From Dechloromonas sp. CZR5 (lineage in GTDB: Bacteria; Pseudomonadota; Gammaproteobacteria; Burkholderiales; Rhodocyclaceae): a stretch of 64,000 nt of DNA. Of the stretch, positions 32,126-41,961 are shown piece by piece. The notes under the pieces were generated by a model. It was not told the DNA's origin. It was given only the letters and a program-made list of their open reading frames with translations, and searched no databases. The first letter of the stretch is position 1. Each line of letters starts with the position of its first letter. The stretch is taken from the NCBI RefSeq assembly GCF_008711155.1, contig NZ_VUYQ01000002.1:434001-498000 (forward strand). Reading direction: 5' to 3'. The position numbers were made by a program, and so were the translations under genes.

Positions 32126-33739
32126 TCAAAGTAGCTGGAAGCTGATGCGGTCGAAATCGGTTCCGCGCTGCAATATGTGGCTCATGCGCAACTGTCCGGA
32201 CTCTCCGCCTGCAACGAAGAAATCGAGTATCCGGCTGGCCTGGTACAGGCCCGAGGGCAGAACGATGGATGCCTCTTCGCCGATGGCGGGGACAGGCGAC
32301 AGCATGAAGGCCGGCACATAGCGCTCGATGCTGCCGACGCCCTGAGTGGCCGGCCGGATGCCAATACCGCATGGCATCCCGGGAAGGGTAGCAACGCCGA
32401 CCACCAGGCCGGCCGTTTCGTCCTGCATCAGCCAGCTTGCCTGTACCAGCAGGAAGTGATCCCCATCGTGGGGACGCATCGCCATCAATTGTCCGTGCAT
32501 GATCCGCTGACCGGCGCAACTGCGTGTCAGGCGAAAGCCGTTTGCCGAATGATTGATCACATTCCATTCATCTATCGGAAAACTGATCGGCGGCCTGATC
32601 GCCAGCGCATGCTCCGAATCAACGCGGTCGCGGAAGGTGAATAGCTGATCGAATTCGCTGCGGGAATAGCTGGATGCGGCATCCGGCTGGGTAAATTCAC
32701 TGGCCGTCAGGCAATAGTGCATCGCCTCGAAACCAACTGCCACATGGGCAATTCCCTCGGTCGCGAAACGCCGGAATCGACGCGGGGAAGCCGCTTGGCT
32801 CCACGGTCGCGCCAGATGTTCGAGCAGGGTGATCACATGCGCCGAGGTTTCCTCTCCCAGCCCCAGTTGCGATGGCGTCACCCGCTGCCTGAGCTGGCTC
32901 AGCATATGGGTGACCTGCAGTGCCAGCCGAGACGTATCCAGGCGACGGGCATCCGTGGTCGGTTCCTCGGTATAAGCCGTCGGATGCAGCGGCATGTCTT
33001 TCATCAATTCGACGAGATAAGGCGGAATCTCCAGATCGTCATCGAGCTTGTGGATGGAGACGAGCGGTGACCACATGCCGGCCCAGCGCCGAATCAGATT
33101 CAGGTTGCGGATACTGTTGCTGTACGGGCTGGCGATTTCGATCAACAGCAATGTGGTGTATGCCGCTGAGCAGTGGGTTGCCTGCAGGCTGCTCTCGAAA
33201 ACATCCTCGACCGGGGTATAGGAAACACCCCATTCCTCGGCACTTTCGTAGTAGCCGTGCATGTCGAGCCAGATGCCGGGCGGCAGCTCGCGCCGTGCGC
33301 GATAGTGTTCGAGGATGAGCATGCCCGTGTAGTAGAGGCAGCGATGCAGGATCGTCGCGACCCGGGTCACATACTGCGGACTCTGCCTATCCGGCCGTTC
33401 GAGGCGAGCACACAGCGCGTAGGCCTGGCTCATCTTGCGCCAGGTGGCGACCACTTGCTGGAAGTAGCTTTCCTCCTCGCCACCCAGGGGAAGAGGGCGA
33501 TTGTGGCAATGCCGCGCCATTTCTTCTTCGACAAAGCACAACGGCGCACGCGCCTGCTCCAGCAGTGCAAAAAGCACCTCCGGATCGGGTGGCGAAAGCA
33601 GCAAGCCATCGAGAAAGCGAATCAGCTGTCGTTCACCTGCCAGCGGATTGGCCAACGACAGCTGGGCGAGGTAATCCGAGCCGCTGCGCAGGTCGGTGAT
33701 CCTTGGGGGAAAGTCGCTCGCGCTCGCGATCGTGCTCAT
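32126..33739 (-). CDS. large protein with a C-terminal PilZ-like segment, function unknown
   Basis: A 537-residue soluble protein. The N-terminal two thirds is helical and unrecognised. Near the C-terminus, WNVINHSANGFRLTRS fits the (D/N)xSxxG part of PilZ c-di-GMP-binding domains, followed by plausible beta strands; a matching upstream arginine motif is uncertain (FRDRVD). The start MSTIASASDF lies 2 bp after the HIT gene, so the two are likely co-transcribed; the longer upstream frame overlaps the HIT gene and is rejected. Confidence 0.6.
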   Translation of the reverse strand: MSTIASASDFPPRITDLRSGSDYLAQLSLANPLAGERQLIRFLDGLLLSPPDPEVLFALLEQARAPLCFVEEEMARHCHNRPLPLGGEEESYFQQVVATWRKMSQAYALCARLERPDRQSPQYVTRVATILHRCLYYTGMLILEHYRARRELPPGIWLDMHGYYESAEEWGVSYTPVEDVFESSLQATHCSAAYTTLLLIEIASPYSNSIRNLNLIRRWAGMWSPLVSIHKLDDDLEIPPYLVELMKDMPLHPTAYTEEPTTDARRLDTSRLALQVTHMLSQLRQRVTPSQLGLGEETSAHVITLLEHLARPWSQAASPRRFRRFATEGIAHVAVGFEAMHYCLTASEFTQPDAASSYSRSEFDQLFTFRDRVDSEHALAIRPPISFPIDEWNVINHSANGFRLTRSCAGQRIMHGQLMAMRPHDGDHFLLVQASWLMQDETAGLVVGVATLPGMPCGIGIRPATQGVGSIERYVPAFMLSPVPAIGEEASIVLPSGLYQASRILDFFVAGGESGQLRMSHILQRGTDFDRISFQLL

Positions 33740-33741
33740 GA

Positions 33742-34182
33742 TTATCGCCCCCCCTCCAGATTGTCCAAGACACGCGACAAGGCAAAAGAAAGCTCGGCGT
33801 CCCCGACGACTGCGCGCTGCTTGCCCTGCTCGCGATGCACGCGCCCCCACACCGGCTCGGGAAAATGGCGATCATCCTCCCAGCGCGGAATGATGTGCCA
33901 GTGCAGATGTGGGACGACGTTACCAAAACTGGCCAGATTGATCTTGTCCGGGGAAAACAGCTGCCGAACCACCGCTTCGACGGCGAAAACAACCCGCATC
34001 AGATAATGTCTGGCGTCCTCCGGCAGATCGCTCATCTCGCGCACGTGATCCGTCCAGATCACTCGGCAAAAGCCCGGATAGAACGGATCGTCGACCCGAA
34101 TGACGCGACAGGCCCTGGATTGCCAGAGGAGCGTTCCTCCGGGTTGGACACAGAGTTCGCAGGATGGGCTGGCGGCTTCCAC
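33742..34182 (-). CDS. HIT family protein
   Basis: A histidine-triad hydrolase/transferase with HLHWHIIPR, an N-terminal zinc-like CELC, and DPFYPGFCRVIW. Such proteins act on nucleotide phosphoramidates or dinucleoside polyphosphates. The start is uncertain: GTG at 34182 has GGAG nine bases upstream (146 residues); a TTG at 34203 would add seven residues but lacks a ribosome-binding site. Confidence 0.85.
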   Translation of the reverse strand: MEAASPSCELCVQPGGTLLWQSRACRVIRVDDPFYPGFCRVIWTDHVREMSDLPEDARHYLMRVVFAVEAVVRQLFSPDKINLASFGNVVPHLHWHIIPRWEDDRHFPEPVWGRVHREQGKQRAVVGDAELSFALSRVLDNLEGGR

Positions 34183-34290
34183 GTTTTCACGCTCCGGTAG
34201 CAATTGGAATGGTTACCGGAGTTTTATACCACTGGTCGCCGCCGCCAACGAAGCAACTATTTCACGGACGGCGGCCCAAAGCGGCAGCGA

Positions 34291-37200
34291 TCAGAGCAGG
34301 ACGCGTTCGATACCGCCGTTGTTCGCCTTGCCGACGTAATCCGCCATCCAGTTGGTGCCGAGCAGGTGCTTGGCCATCTCGACCACGATGTAGTCGGCCT
34401 TGGTATCGGCGTCATCATCGTAGCGCGACAAACCCTGCAGGCAGGCCGGGCAGGAAGTCAGAATCTTGACGTCCCCTTTGAAACCGTCGGCACGCAACTT
34501 CTCGGCCCCTTTTTCGATTTCCTGCTGCTTGCGGAATTTCACCTGGGTAGCGATATCCGGACGGGCGTAGGCGAAGGAGCCGGAGTCGCCGCAACAACGG
34601 TCGGACAGCGGCACTTCCTGGCCCATCAGCGACTTGGTCACTGCCAGCGGGTTGTAGGCCTTCATCGGCGTATGGCAGGGATCGTGGTACATGTAACGCG
34701 TCCCCTCGACACCTTCCAGCTTGACGCCCTTTTCCATCAGGTATTCGTGGATGTCGAGCAGGCGGCAGCCCGGGAAAATCTTCTCGAACTGGTATTTCTG
34801 CAACTGATCCATGCAGGTGCCGCAAGACACGATGACCGTCTTGATGTCGAGATAGTTCAGCGTGTTGGCGACGCGATGGAAAAGCACGCGGTTGTCGGTG
34901 GTGATCTTCTGGCCCGTATCCTCGTCACCGGAGGCCGTCTGCGGATAGCCGCAGCACAGGTAACCCGGCGGCAACACCGTCGTGGCGCCAATGTCGTAGA
35001 GCATCGCCTGCGTTGCCAGACCGACCTGGGAGAAAAGCCGCTCCGAACCGCAGCCCGGGAAGTAGAAGACGGCATCCGATTCTTCCGTCGTCTTTTTCGG
35101 ATTGCGGATGACGGGAATGACCTTGTCGTCCTCGATGTCGAGCAGGCCGCGCGAGGTACGCTTCGGCAGGTTGCCCGGCATCGGCCGGTTGAGGAAGTGG
35201 ATGACCTGCGTCTTCACGGTCGGAGCGCCGACCGTAGCCGGCGGATGGGCGCGGCTGTCCTGGACCAGGCCGACGGCCTTGGCGGCCTTATGGGCGAGGC
35301 GCTGGGCCTTGAAGCCGAAATCCATCATGACGCCGCGCATCAGTTTGATGGTCGCCGGGTCTTTCAGATTCAGGTAGGTCATCGCTGCCAGCGTGCCGGG
35401 GCTGGTGCGCTTCTTGTCCTGCTTGCGCAGGAAATTGCGCATGGCCACCGACACGTCGCCGAAGTCGATATCGACCGGGCAGGGCTTCACGCAGCGGTGG
35501 CAGACCGTGCAATGGTCGGCGACGTCGTTGAATTCGTCGAAATGCTTGAGCGAGATGCCGCGCCGGGTCTGCTCCTCGTACAGGAAGGCCTCGACCAGCA
35601 GCGAGGTGCCGAGAATCTTGTTGCGCGGGCTGTAGAGCAGGTTGGCGCGCGGCACGTGCGTCGAGCAGACCGGCTTGCATTTGCCGCAGCGCAGGCAGTT
35701 CTTGATCATGTCCGAAATCTTGCCGATCTCGGACTGTTCCATGATCAGCGACTCGGTGCCGAGCAGACTGAACGACGGCGTATAGGCGTTGCCCATGTCG
35801 CCGCCGGGCATCAGCTTGCCCTTGTTGAAGCGGCCTTCCGGGTCGACCTTCTGCTTGTAGGCACGGAAGGGGCCGAGCTCCTCGTCCGATAGGAACTCCA
35901 GCTTGGTGATGCCGATGCCGTGCTCGCCGGAAATGACGCCGTCCAGCCCGCGCGCCAGATGCATGATGCGCTCGACGGCCTTGTGCGCCGTCTGCAGCAT
36001 CTCGTAGTTGTCGGAGTTGACCGGAATATTGGTATGCACGTTGCCGTCGCCGGCGTGCATGTGCAGCGCGACGAAAACACGGCCGCGCAGCACGTCCTTG
36101 TGGATGCCTTCGATGCGCTCGATGATCGGCCGGTAGACCGTGCCGTCGAAAATCTTCGTCAGGCGCGCCTTCAGCTCCTGCTTCCACGAAGTGCGCACCG
36201 AAAAATCCTGCATGCGGTGGAAGAGCACCGGATTGGCAGCCTTGTTGGTCAGCTCGCCGGCGACGACGCCGTAGTCGGCGAACTGCGCCTCGGCGTCGGC
36301 CAGCGGCAGGTCGAGATTGGCCAGCAGCCAGGCCCAACGGCGGCGCACGGCGGCGACATAGTCCAGGGCGGCCTGCCGGCGGTCGCCGATCAGCACGTCC
36401 TTGTCCACGTTGGCGTCGCCGGCGTGCAGCGGCAGTTCGCCCTGCAGGAACTCGCTCAGCGCGTCGCACAGGGCCAGCTTGTTCAGCGTGGACAGCTCGA
36501 TGTTGATGCGCTCGATGCCGTCGCAATACTCGCCCATGCGCGGCAGCGGAATGACGACGTCCTCGTTGACCTTGAAGGCGTTGGTGTGGCGCGAGATGGC
36601 GGCGGTGCGCGAGCGGTCGAGCCAGAATTTCTTGCGCGTCTCGGCATCGACGGCGATGAAACCCTCGGCGGCACGCTGGTTGCACATGCGGACGACCTCC
36701 GAGGCGGCGGCCATCACGGCCTTTTCGTCGTGGCCGACGATGTCGCCGATCAGCACCATCTTCGGCCGACCGTGGCGCTTGGCCTTGGTCGCGTAGCCGA
36801 CGGCCTTCACATAGCGCTCGTCGAGGTGTTCGAGGCCGGCCAGTTGCACGCCGGCCGCGTGGCCGGCACCGCCCGGTTTGAAGTAGTCGGTGATCTCGAC
36901 GATGGCCGGCACCGCTTCGCGCACCTGACCGAAGAATTCCAGGCAGACGGTGCGCGACACCGGCGGCATCTTGTGCAGCACCCAGCGCGCCGCGACGATG
37001 ATGCCGTCAGTGCCTTCCTTCTGCACGCCCGGCACGCCGCCGAGGAACTTGTCGGTGACGTCCTTGCCGAGGCCGACCTTGCGGCAGGCGGCGCCCGGCA
37101 TGCTCAGGGTTTCTTCCTTGAGCAGCTTCTTGCCGCTCGGATCGAAACGCTTGAGGCGGAATTCGACGGTTTCCTGCTCGTGAATCTTGCCGTAGTTGTG

Positions 37201-38166
37201 GTTCAGGCGTTCGACTTCCAGCCAGTTGCCGTCCGGATCGACCATCTTCCACCAGGCCAGGTTGTCGAGCGCGGTGCCCCACAGCACGGCCTTCTTGCCG
37301 CCGGCGTTCATGGCGATGTTGCCGCCGATGCAGGAAGCCGAAGCCGAGGTCGGATCGACGGCAAAGACGCGACCGGCCAGCGAAGCGGCTTCGGACACGC
37401 GGTCGGTGACGACGCCGGCGCCGGTGCGGATGGTCGCGTAGGGTTCGCTATGACCGGGCAGTACGACGTTCTCGACCGGCCCGAGGTCGATCAGCTTTTC
37501 GGTATTGATCACCGCCGAGTACGGCGTCAGCGGCACGGCGCCGCCGGTATAGCCGGTACCGCCGCCACGGGGGATGATGGTCAGGCCGGCCTCGAAGCAG
37601 CCGCGCACGAGATGGCCAATCTCTTCCTCGGTATCCGGGTAGAGGACGACGAAGGGATACTCGACGCGCCAGTCGGTCGCGTCGGTGACGTGCGAGACGC
37701 GGGCCAGACCGTCGAAGGCGATATTGTCCTTGCGCGTGTGCTTGCCGAGGATCTTCTGCACCTTGCGACGGAGGTCGTAGGTTTCGGAGAAGCGGGCGGC
37801 GAAGCGATCTACCGCGGCCTGCGCCGCCTCGACCAGACGCTTGACCTTGGCCGAGCGCTCCGGGTCTTCGCTCTCGCTCTCGGCACGGCGCTTCTCGACT
37901 TCCGTGAGACGGTGGCGCAGCGCATTGACCAGGGCGTTGCGGCGCTCCTGATTGTCGAGCAGGTCGTCTTCCAGATAGGGGTTGCGCTGCACGACCCAGA
38001 TGTCACCCAGCACCTCGTAGAGCATGCGTGCCGAACGGCCGGTGACGCGCTCGCCGCGCAGTTCGTCGAGTACCGCCCAGTTGTCGGCGCCGAGCAGGCG
38101 GATGACGATCTCGCGGTCGGAAAACGAGGTGTAGTTGTAGGGGATTTCGCGCAGGCGGGCAGTCAT
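34291..38166 (-). CDS. giant FAD/FMN-binding oxidoreductase with Fe-S and CCG domains (DUF3683 type)
   Basis: A 1291-residue protein. Order: an N-terminal DUF3683-like region (about 1-150), a PCMH-type FAD-binding domain ([29 protein letters not shown]), an FAD-linked oxidase C-terminal domain ([23 protein letters not shown]), a two-cluster ferredoxin segment ([23 protein letters not shown]), and two cysteine-rich CCG-type segments ([28 protein letters not shown]). The layout resembles D-lactate or glycolate dehydrogenases with GlcD, GlcF and electron-transfer parts on one chain. The substrate is probably a 2-hydroxy acid; this is inferred. Confidence 0.88.
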   Translation of the reverse strand: MTARLREIPYNYTSFSDREIVIRLLGADNWAVLDELRGERVTGRSARMLYEVLGDIWVVQRNPYLEDDLLDNQERRNALVNALRHRLTEVEKRRAESESEDPERSAKVKRLVEAAQAAVDRFAARFSETYDLRRKVQKILGKHTRKDNIAFDGLARVSHVTDATDWRVEYPFVVLYPDTEEEIGHLVRGCFEAGLTIIPRGGGTGYTGGAVPLTPYSAVINTEKLIDLGPVENVVLPGHSEPYATIRTGAGVVTDRVSEAASLAGRVFAVDPTSASASCIGGNIAMNAGGKKAVLWGTALDNLAWWKMVDPDGNWLEVERLNHNYGKIHEQETVEFRLKRFDPSGKKLLKEETLSMPGAACRKVGLGKDVTDKFLGGVPGVQKEGTDGIIVAARWVLHKMPPVSRTVCLEFFGQVREAVPAIVEITDYFKPGGAGHAAGVQLAGLEHLDERYVKAVGYATKAKRHGRPKMVLIGDIVGHDEKAVMAAASEVVRMCNQRAAEGFIAVDAETRKKFWLDRSRTAAISRHTNAFKVNEDVVIPLPRMGEYCDGIERINIELSTLNKLALCDALSEFLQGELPLHAGDANVDKDVLIGDRRQAALDYVAAVRRRWAWLLANLDLPLADAEAQFADYGVVAGELTNKAANPVLFHRMQDFSVRTSWKQELKARLTKIFDGTVYRPIIERIEGIHKDVLRGRVFVALHMHAGDGNVHTNIPVNSDNYEMLQTAHKAVERIMHLARGLDGVISGEHGIGITKLEFLSDEELGPFRAYKQKVDPEGRFNKGKLMPGGDMGNAYTPSFSLLGTESLIMEQSEIGKISDMIKNCLRCGKCKPVCSTHVPRANLLYSPRNKILGTSLLVEAFLYEEQTRRGISLKHFDEFNDVADHCTVCHRCVKPCPVDIDFGDVSVAMRNFLRKQDKKRTSPGTLAAMTYLNLKDPATIKLMRGVMMDFGFKAQRLAHKAAKAVGLVQDSRAHPPATVGAPTVKTQVIHFLNRPMPGNLPKRTSRGLLDIEDDKVIPVIRNPKKTTEESDAVFYFPGCGSERLFSQVGLATQAMLYDIGATTVLPPGYLCCGYPQTASGDEDTGQKITTDNRVLFHRVANTLNYLDIKTVIVSCGTCMDQLQKYQFEKIFPGCRLLDIHEYLMEKGVKLEGVEGTRYMYHDPCHTPMKAYNPLAVTKSLMGQEVPLSDRCCGDSGSFAYARPDIATQVKFRKQQEIEKGAEKLRADGFKGDVKILTSCPACLQGLSRYDDDADTKADYIVVEMAKHLLGTNWMADYVGKANNGGIERVLL

Positions 38167-38363
38167 GGAAGCAGCCGGGAGTCCGTCAAAAGGTGGATTT
38201 TACCGTATTGCGGCGCAACACGAGGGCTTGGTAGACCGACTCTGCCACTCAAAGGTTCAGCCCTGTCCCGACGACTCGCTTAACCAGCCCATGACCATTC
38301 TTTGCGCTTCTTTACATGCAACGCACCTACACTCCGGCCATCCGAAATTCCCTGCGAATCGTC

Positions 38364-38945
38364 ATGCGCCACCTGCACTCCATCCCCTCGCGACTCGTCA
38401 TGCTGATCGGGGCAATCACCCTGCTTGCCGCCTGTGCCTCGGCCCCCCCGCCGCAAGCCGGCGTCACCCTGGCGGTAGCCCAGATCGACCGGGGCGTCAT
38501 GGTCTGGCTGCCGGACAACATTCTTTTCGAATTCGGCAAGGCCGACATCGACGAACGCGAGGCCGCCCCCTATCTCGACCGCATCGCTCAACTCCTGAAG
38601 GACAAGACGAATCGCCCCGTTGTGCTTGAGGGACATTCCGACAGTGTCGGCAACGATGCCGTCAATCTGGCGCTGTCCGAAAAACGAGCCCAGAACGTAC
38701 GCAATGCCCTGCTCGCCCGCGGCCTGCCGGCCGATCGCCTGACGGCAAGGGGCTACGGAAAGAGTCGCCCGCTGGCGCCGAACGACACGGAACTGGGGCG
38801 CAAGCTGAATCGGCGCGTCGAGCTGATCATTCTCGGCGAGACCGTCGAGCAACTCAGTGCCGGCGAGCCTGCCAACGCCTTCGAGGCCGCCTTCGACAAA
38901 CTGCGCCGCCAGCTCGAGCTGCCATCCGCCTCGGGGCAGAAATGA
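38364..38945 (+). CDS. OmpA-family outer membrane lipoprotein
   Basis: A 193-residue protein. A lipobox LLAAC gives lipidated Cys24 after a hydrophobic signal. The C-terminal OmpA/MotB domain (ILFEFGKADID, VVLEGHSDSVGNDAVNLALSEKRAQNVRNAL, GYGKSRPLAPN) binds peptidoglycan. The start chosen begins MRHLHSIPS; an earlier in-frame start at 38316 would put extra residues before the signal. Its stop overlaps the patatin gene (ATGA). Confidence 0.88.
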   Translation: MRHLHSIPSRLVMLIGAITLLAACASAPPPQAGVTLAVAQIDRGVMVWLPDNILFEFGKADIDEREAAPYLDRIAQLLKDKTNRPVVLEGHSDSVGNDAVNLALSEKRAQNVRNALLARGLPADRLTARGYGKSRPLAPNDTELGRKLNRRVELIILGETVEQLSAGEPANAFEAAFDKLRRQLELPSASGQK

Positions 38946-39856
38946 ACACCGAGGCCCAGGGCAGCCGACGCCTATTCATCAAGGGCAGCCTGGTCCTGCC
39001 TCTGCTGGCGACCCTGCCGGCGGCGCGGGGGGCCGCCGGTGGTGCAAGCGAAGGCGAGGGCGGCAAGGCTCGCCTGGGATTTGTTCTCGGCGGCGGATCG
39101 GCCCGGGGATTTGCCCATATTGGCGTCATCAAGGCCATGGATGCTGCCGGCATTCGGCCTGAACTCATCGTCGGGAGCAGCGCCGGCAGCCTGATCGGCG
39201 TGTTCTGGGCGGCCGGATATACCGGCGCCCAGATGGAAGAGCTGGCATTGCGGGTGAAGGACGACGAAATCATCGACCTGATCTCCGGCAACAACCAACG
39301 CGGCATGGTCAGCGGCCGGAACCTTCAGGAATTCGTCAATCGCAACCTGCAGAACCGCAGCATCGAATCCTTGCCGCGTCGCTTTGTCGCGGTCGCAACG
39401 CAATTTCCGAACGGCGAACTCACCGGATTCAGTCGTGGCGATGCCGGTTTCGCCGTACGCGCGTCGTGTTCCATTCCCGGTATCTTCATGCCGGCAAGCG
39501 ATGGCACCCGGGAGTACCTCGATGGCGGGCTGGTCAGCCCGATTCCCGTGCAGACGGCACGCAAATCCGGGGCCGAAATCGTTGTTGCCGTCGATATCGG
39601 GGCGCCGGATGCAACGCCCGCGGCCGGGCTCTACGGGCTTCTCCTGCGCTCCTTCGAAATCATGAGCCAGTCGTTGCGGGCCCACGAAGCCACCCAGGCC
39701 GATTTTCTGATCCGTCCCAATGTCTCCCAGGTGGCAAGTACTGATTTCAGTGCCCGCAAGGCGCTGATTGCTGCCGGCTTCCAGGCAGGCACCCGCTTGG
39801 CGCCGCTGATCAGGGAACGCTTGGCACGCCCGGCATCGGCGAAGGGCAGAACCTGA
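38942..39856 (+). CDS. patatin-like phospholipase, Tat/Sec-exported
   Basis: A 304-residue RssA-like patatin. The oxyanion loop is GGGSARG, the nucleophile Ser is in GSSAG, and the catalytic Asp is in DGG (YLDGGLVSP). The N-terminus has SRRLFIKGS followed by a hydrophobic stretch, a twin-arginine-like signal. It is translationally coupled to the OmpA-type lipoprotein, suggesting an envelope role, perhaps phospholipid turnover. Confidence 0.9.
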   Translation: MNTEAQGSRRLFIKGSLVLPLLATLPAARGAAGGASEGEGGKARLGFVLGGGSARGFAHIGVIKAMDAAGIRPELIVGSSAGSLIGVFWAAGYTGAQMEELALRVKDDEIIDLISGNNQRGMVSGRNLQEFVNRNLQNRSIESLPRRFVAVATQFPNGELTGFSRGDAGFAVRASCSIPGIFMPASDGTREYLDGGLVSPIPVQTARKSGAEIVVAVDIGAPDATPAAGLYGLLLRSFEIMSQSLRAHEATQADFLIRPNVSQVASTDFSARKALIAAGFQAGTRLAPLIRERLARPASAKGRT

Positions 39857-40273
39857 TCAGATGGCAGCGGCGATCAACCCATAGCGGGCAAACTTGCCTG
39901 CCGCCATGAACAGGCAGCAGGGCAGCCAGTGCAGGCGCAGCCAGCCGGCGGCGACACACAGCGCATCGCCGATCACCGGTGCCCAGGCAAGCAGCAGGAC
40001 CGGGCTGCCCCAGCGTTCGACCTTGTCCTTGTGAGGCAGTTTTTCCAGCCTTTGCCAGCGCGGCATGAAACGGCCGCACCACCACGAGGTCATGCCACCC
40101 GCCGTATTACCCAGCGTGGCCAGCGCCAGCGCCGGACCGACTTCATCCGGATGGAGCTTCAGGAATGCCCAGAGCAGGGCCTCGGAACCGCCGGGCAGCA
40201 CGGTCGCCGACAAGAAACTGGCAGCCAGCAGGCCCCACAACCCGCTTTCTGCCGTGACGTTTAGCCACTCCAC
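39857..40273 (-). CDS. yqaA: YqaA family inner membrane protein
   Basis: A 138-residue membrane protein of the YqaA group (VTT/DedA-related). Hallmarks are FLSATVLPGGSEALL, TLGNTAGGMTSWWCGR and WAPVIGDALCVAAGWLR. The function is unknown. The start is GTG with GGGG about nine bases upstream; a TTG 13 codons earlier is possible. Its stop codon abuts the patatin stop exactly (convergent, 0 bp), and its start is 38 bp from the divergent ilvA. Confidence 0.85.
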   Translation of the reverse strand: MEWLNVTAESGLWGLLAASFLSATVLPGGSEALLWAFLKLHPDEVGPALALATLGNTAGGMTSWWCGRFMPRWQRLEKLPHKDKVERWGSPVLLLAWAPVIGDALCVAAGWLRLHWLPCCLFMAAGKFARYGLIAAAI

Positions 40274-40311
40274 CCGTAGAATCCCCTTTTTGCCTGAATG
40301 AGCTGCGCGCA

Positions 40312-41844
40312 ATGCACCCGGATTATCTCGAAAAAGTTCTCAATGCACAGGTTTATGACGTGGCCGTCGAAACGCCGCTTGACCTGGCCGGCAACCTTTC
40401 CACCCGGGTCGGCAACAAGATTCTGCTCAAGCGGGAAGACATGCAGCCGGTGTTCTCTTTCAAGCTGCGCGGCGCCTACAACAAGATTGCCAGCCTTTCG
40501 GCCGAGAAGCTGAAGCGTGGCGTCATCTGCGCCTCGGCCGGCAACCACGCGCAGGGCGTCGCCCTGTCGGCGGCCAAGCTGGGCTGCCGGGCGGTCATCG
40601 TCATGCCGGAATCGACGCCGGGCATCAAGATCGACGCGGTTCGCCGGCGCGGCGGCGAGGTGGTTCTCGCCGGCTCGTCCTACGACGATGCCTACGCCAA
40701 GGCGCTGGAACTGGAAAAAGCCGAGAAGCTGACCTTCGTACACCCCTTCGACGATCCGGAAGTGATCGCCGGGCAGGGCACCGTGGCAATGGAAATCCTG
40801 CGTCAGCATTCCCGCCACAACGGGCCGATCCACGCGGTCTTCTGCGCCATCGGCGGCGGCGGTCTGGCGGCCGGGGTGGCCGCCTATATCAAGCGCCTGC
40901 GCCCCGAGATCAAGGTCATCGGCGTCGAAACCTACGATGCCGATGCAATGAAGCAATCGCTGGCTGCCGGCAAGCGCGTGCGCCTTAACCAGGTCGGGCT
41001 GTTCGCCGACGGTACGGCGGTCAAGTTCGTCGGCGAGGAAACCTTCCGCGTCTGCAAGGAGTATCTGGACGAAGTCATCCTGGTCGATACCGATGCCATC
41101 TGTGCGGCGATCAAGGATGTCTTCGAGGACACCCGCTCGATCCTTGAGCCCTCCGGCGCGCTGGCCGTTGCCGGCGCCAAGGAATACGCCCGCCTGCACA
41201 AGCTCAAGGACAAGAACCTGGTCGCCGTGACTTCCGGCGCCAACATGAACTTCGACCGCCTGCGCTTCGTTTCCGAGCGCGCCGAATTTGGCGAGCGCCG
41301 CGAGGCGGTATTCGCCGTGACGCTGCCGGAAAAACCCGGCGCCTACAAGAAATTCCTGGCGCTCATCGGCAATCGCAACGTCACCGAGTTCAATTACCGC
41401 TACCACACCGACCGCGAGGCGCACGTCTATGTCGGCGTACAAGTGGCCGATCGCAAGGAATCCCTGAAGCTGGTCGACAACCTGCAGAAGCACGGCTATC
41501 CGACGCTCGACCTGACCGAGGACGAGATGGCGAAGAATCACGTTCGCCACATGGTCGGCGGGCACGCGCCGGCAGTCTGCGAAAAGGGGCTGCGTGAACT
41601 GATCTATCGCTTCGAGTTCCCCGAGCGGCCGGGCGCGTTGATGAATTTCCTGACCCAGATGAGCGCCGGCTGGAACATCAGCCTGTTCCACTACCGCAAT
41701 CATGGTGCCGACTACGGCCGCGTACTGGTCGGCATTCAGGTACCGCCGAAGGAGATGACCGAGTTCAGGAGTTTCCTGAAAAACCTCGGCTACGCCCACT
41801 GGGACGAGAGCGAGAACCCGGCCTACAAACTCTTTCTCGGCTGA
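40312..41844 (+). CDS. ilvA: threonine ammonia-lyase (biosynthetic threonine dehydratase)
   Basis: A 510-residue PLP enzyme making 2-oxobutanoate from threonine for isoleucine synthesis. The PLP lysine is in FSFKLRGAYN and the phosphate-binding loop is GGGGLA. Two C-terminal ACT-like regulatory domains (about residues 330-510: FAVTLPEKPGAYKKFL and YRFEFPERPGALMNFL) indicate the isoleucine-regulated biosynthetic form rather than the short catabolic one. Confidence 0.97.
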   Translation: MHPDYLEKVLNAQVYDVAVETPLDLAGNLSTRVGNKILLKREDMQPVFSFKLRGAYNKIASLSAEKLKRGVICASAGNHAQGVALSAAKLGCRAVIVMPESTPGIKIDAVRRRGGEVVLAGSSYDDAYAKALELEKAEKLTFVHPFDDPEVIAGQGTVAMEILRQHSRHNGPIHAVFCAIGGGGLAAGVAAYIKRLRPEIKVIGVETYDADAMKQSLAAGKRVRLNQVGLFADGTAVKFVGEETFRVCKEYLDEVILVDTDAICAAIKDVFEDTRSILEPSGALAVAGAKEYARLHKLKDKNLVAVTSGANMNFDRLRFVSERAEFGERREAVFAVTLPEKPGAYKKFLALIGNRNVTEFNYRYHTDREAHVYVGVQVADRKESLKLVDNLQKHGYPTLDLTEDEMAKNHVRHMVGGHAPAVCEKGLRELIYRFEFPERPGALMNFLTQMSAGWNISLFHYRNHGADYGRVLVGIQVPPKEMTEFRSFLKNLGYAHWDESENPAYKLFLG

Positions 41845-41873
41845 CCAGCTGCCGGCAAGGGGTTTTTCAGCCG

Positions 41874-41910
41874 AAATTACCCAATGAACACAGATGTTAT
41901 TGGGTAATTT
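41874..41910. promoter_or_regulatory. operator 1: TTACCCAAT-N13-ATTGGGTAA
   Basis: A 9-bp inverted repeat with a 13-bp spacer; the arms extend to 12 bp (AAATTACCCAAT / ATTGGGTAATTT). It lies upstream of the promoter of the nucleotidyltransferase-like gene, and its right arm overlaps the -35 box. The identical half-sites and spacing recur 51 bp downstream. The binding protein is unknown. Confidence 0.75.
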
Positions 41911-41928
41911 TCAAGGTCGGCGTATAGT
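41900..41928 (+). promoter_or_regulatory. promoter of the nucleotidyltransferase-like gene
   Basis: TTGGGT and TATAGT are separated by 17 bp. The -35 lies in the right arm of operator 1 and the last base of the -10 is the first base of operator 2, so a protein on either site would block polymerase. Predicted transcription starts about 27 nt before the start codon. Confidence 0.55.
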
Positions 41929-41959
41929 TACCCAATATTGCTTTGCTTTATTGGGTAAC
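41927..41959. promoter_or_regulatory. operator 2: TTACCCAAT-N13-ATTGGGTAA
   Basis: This is the same inverted repeat and spacer length as operator 1 (arms extend one base, GTTACCCAAT / ATTGGGTAAC). It ends 3 bp before the ATG of the downstream gene, occupying the predicted start of transcription and leaving no room for a normal Shine-Dalgarno sequence. Confidence 0.75.
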
Positions 41960-41961
41960 CC

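Noticed and set aside
35920..38283. 787-residue open frame antisense to the FAD/Fe-S oxidoreductase
   Set aside because: Same shadow effect; composition is unlike a real protein and the sense gene has several firm domains.
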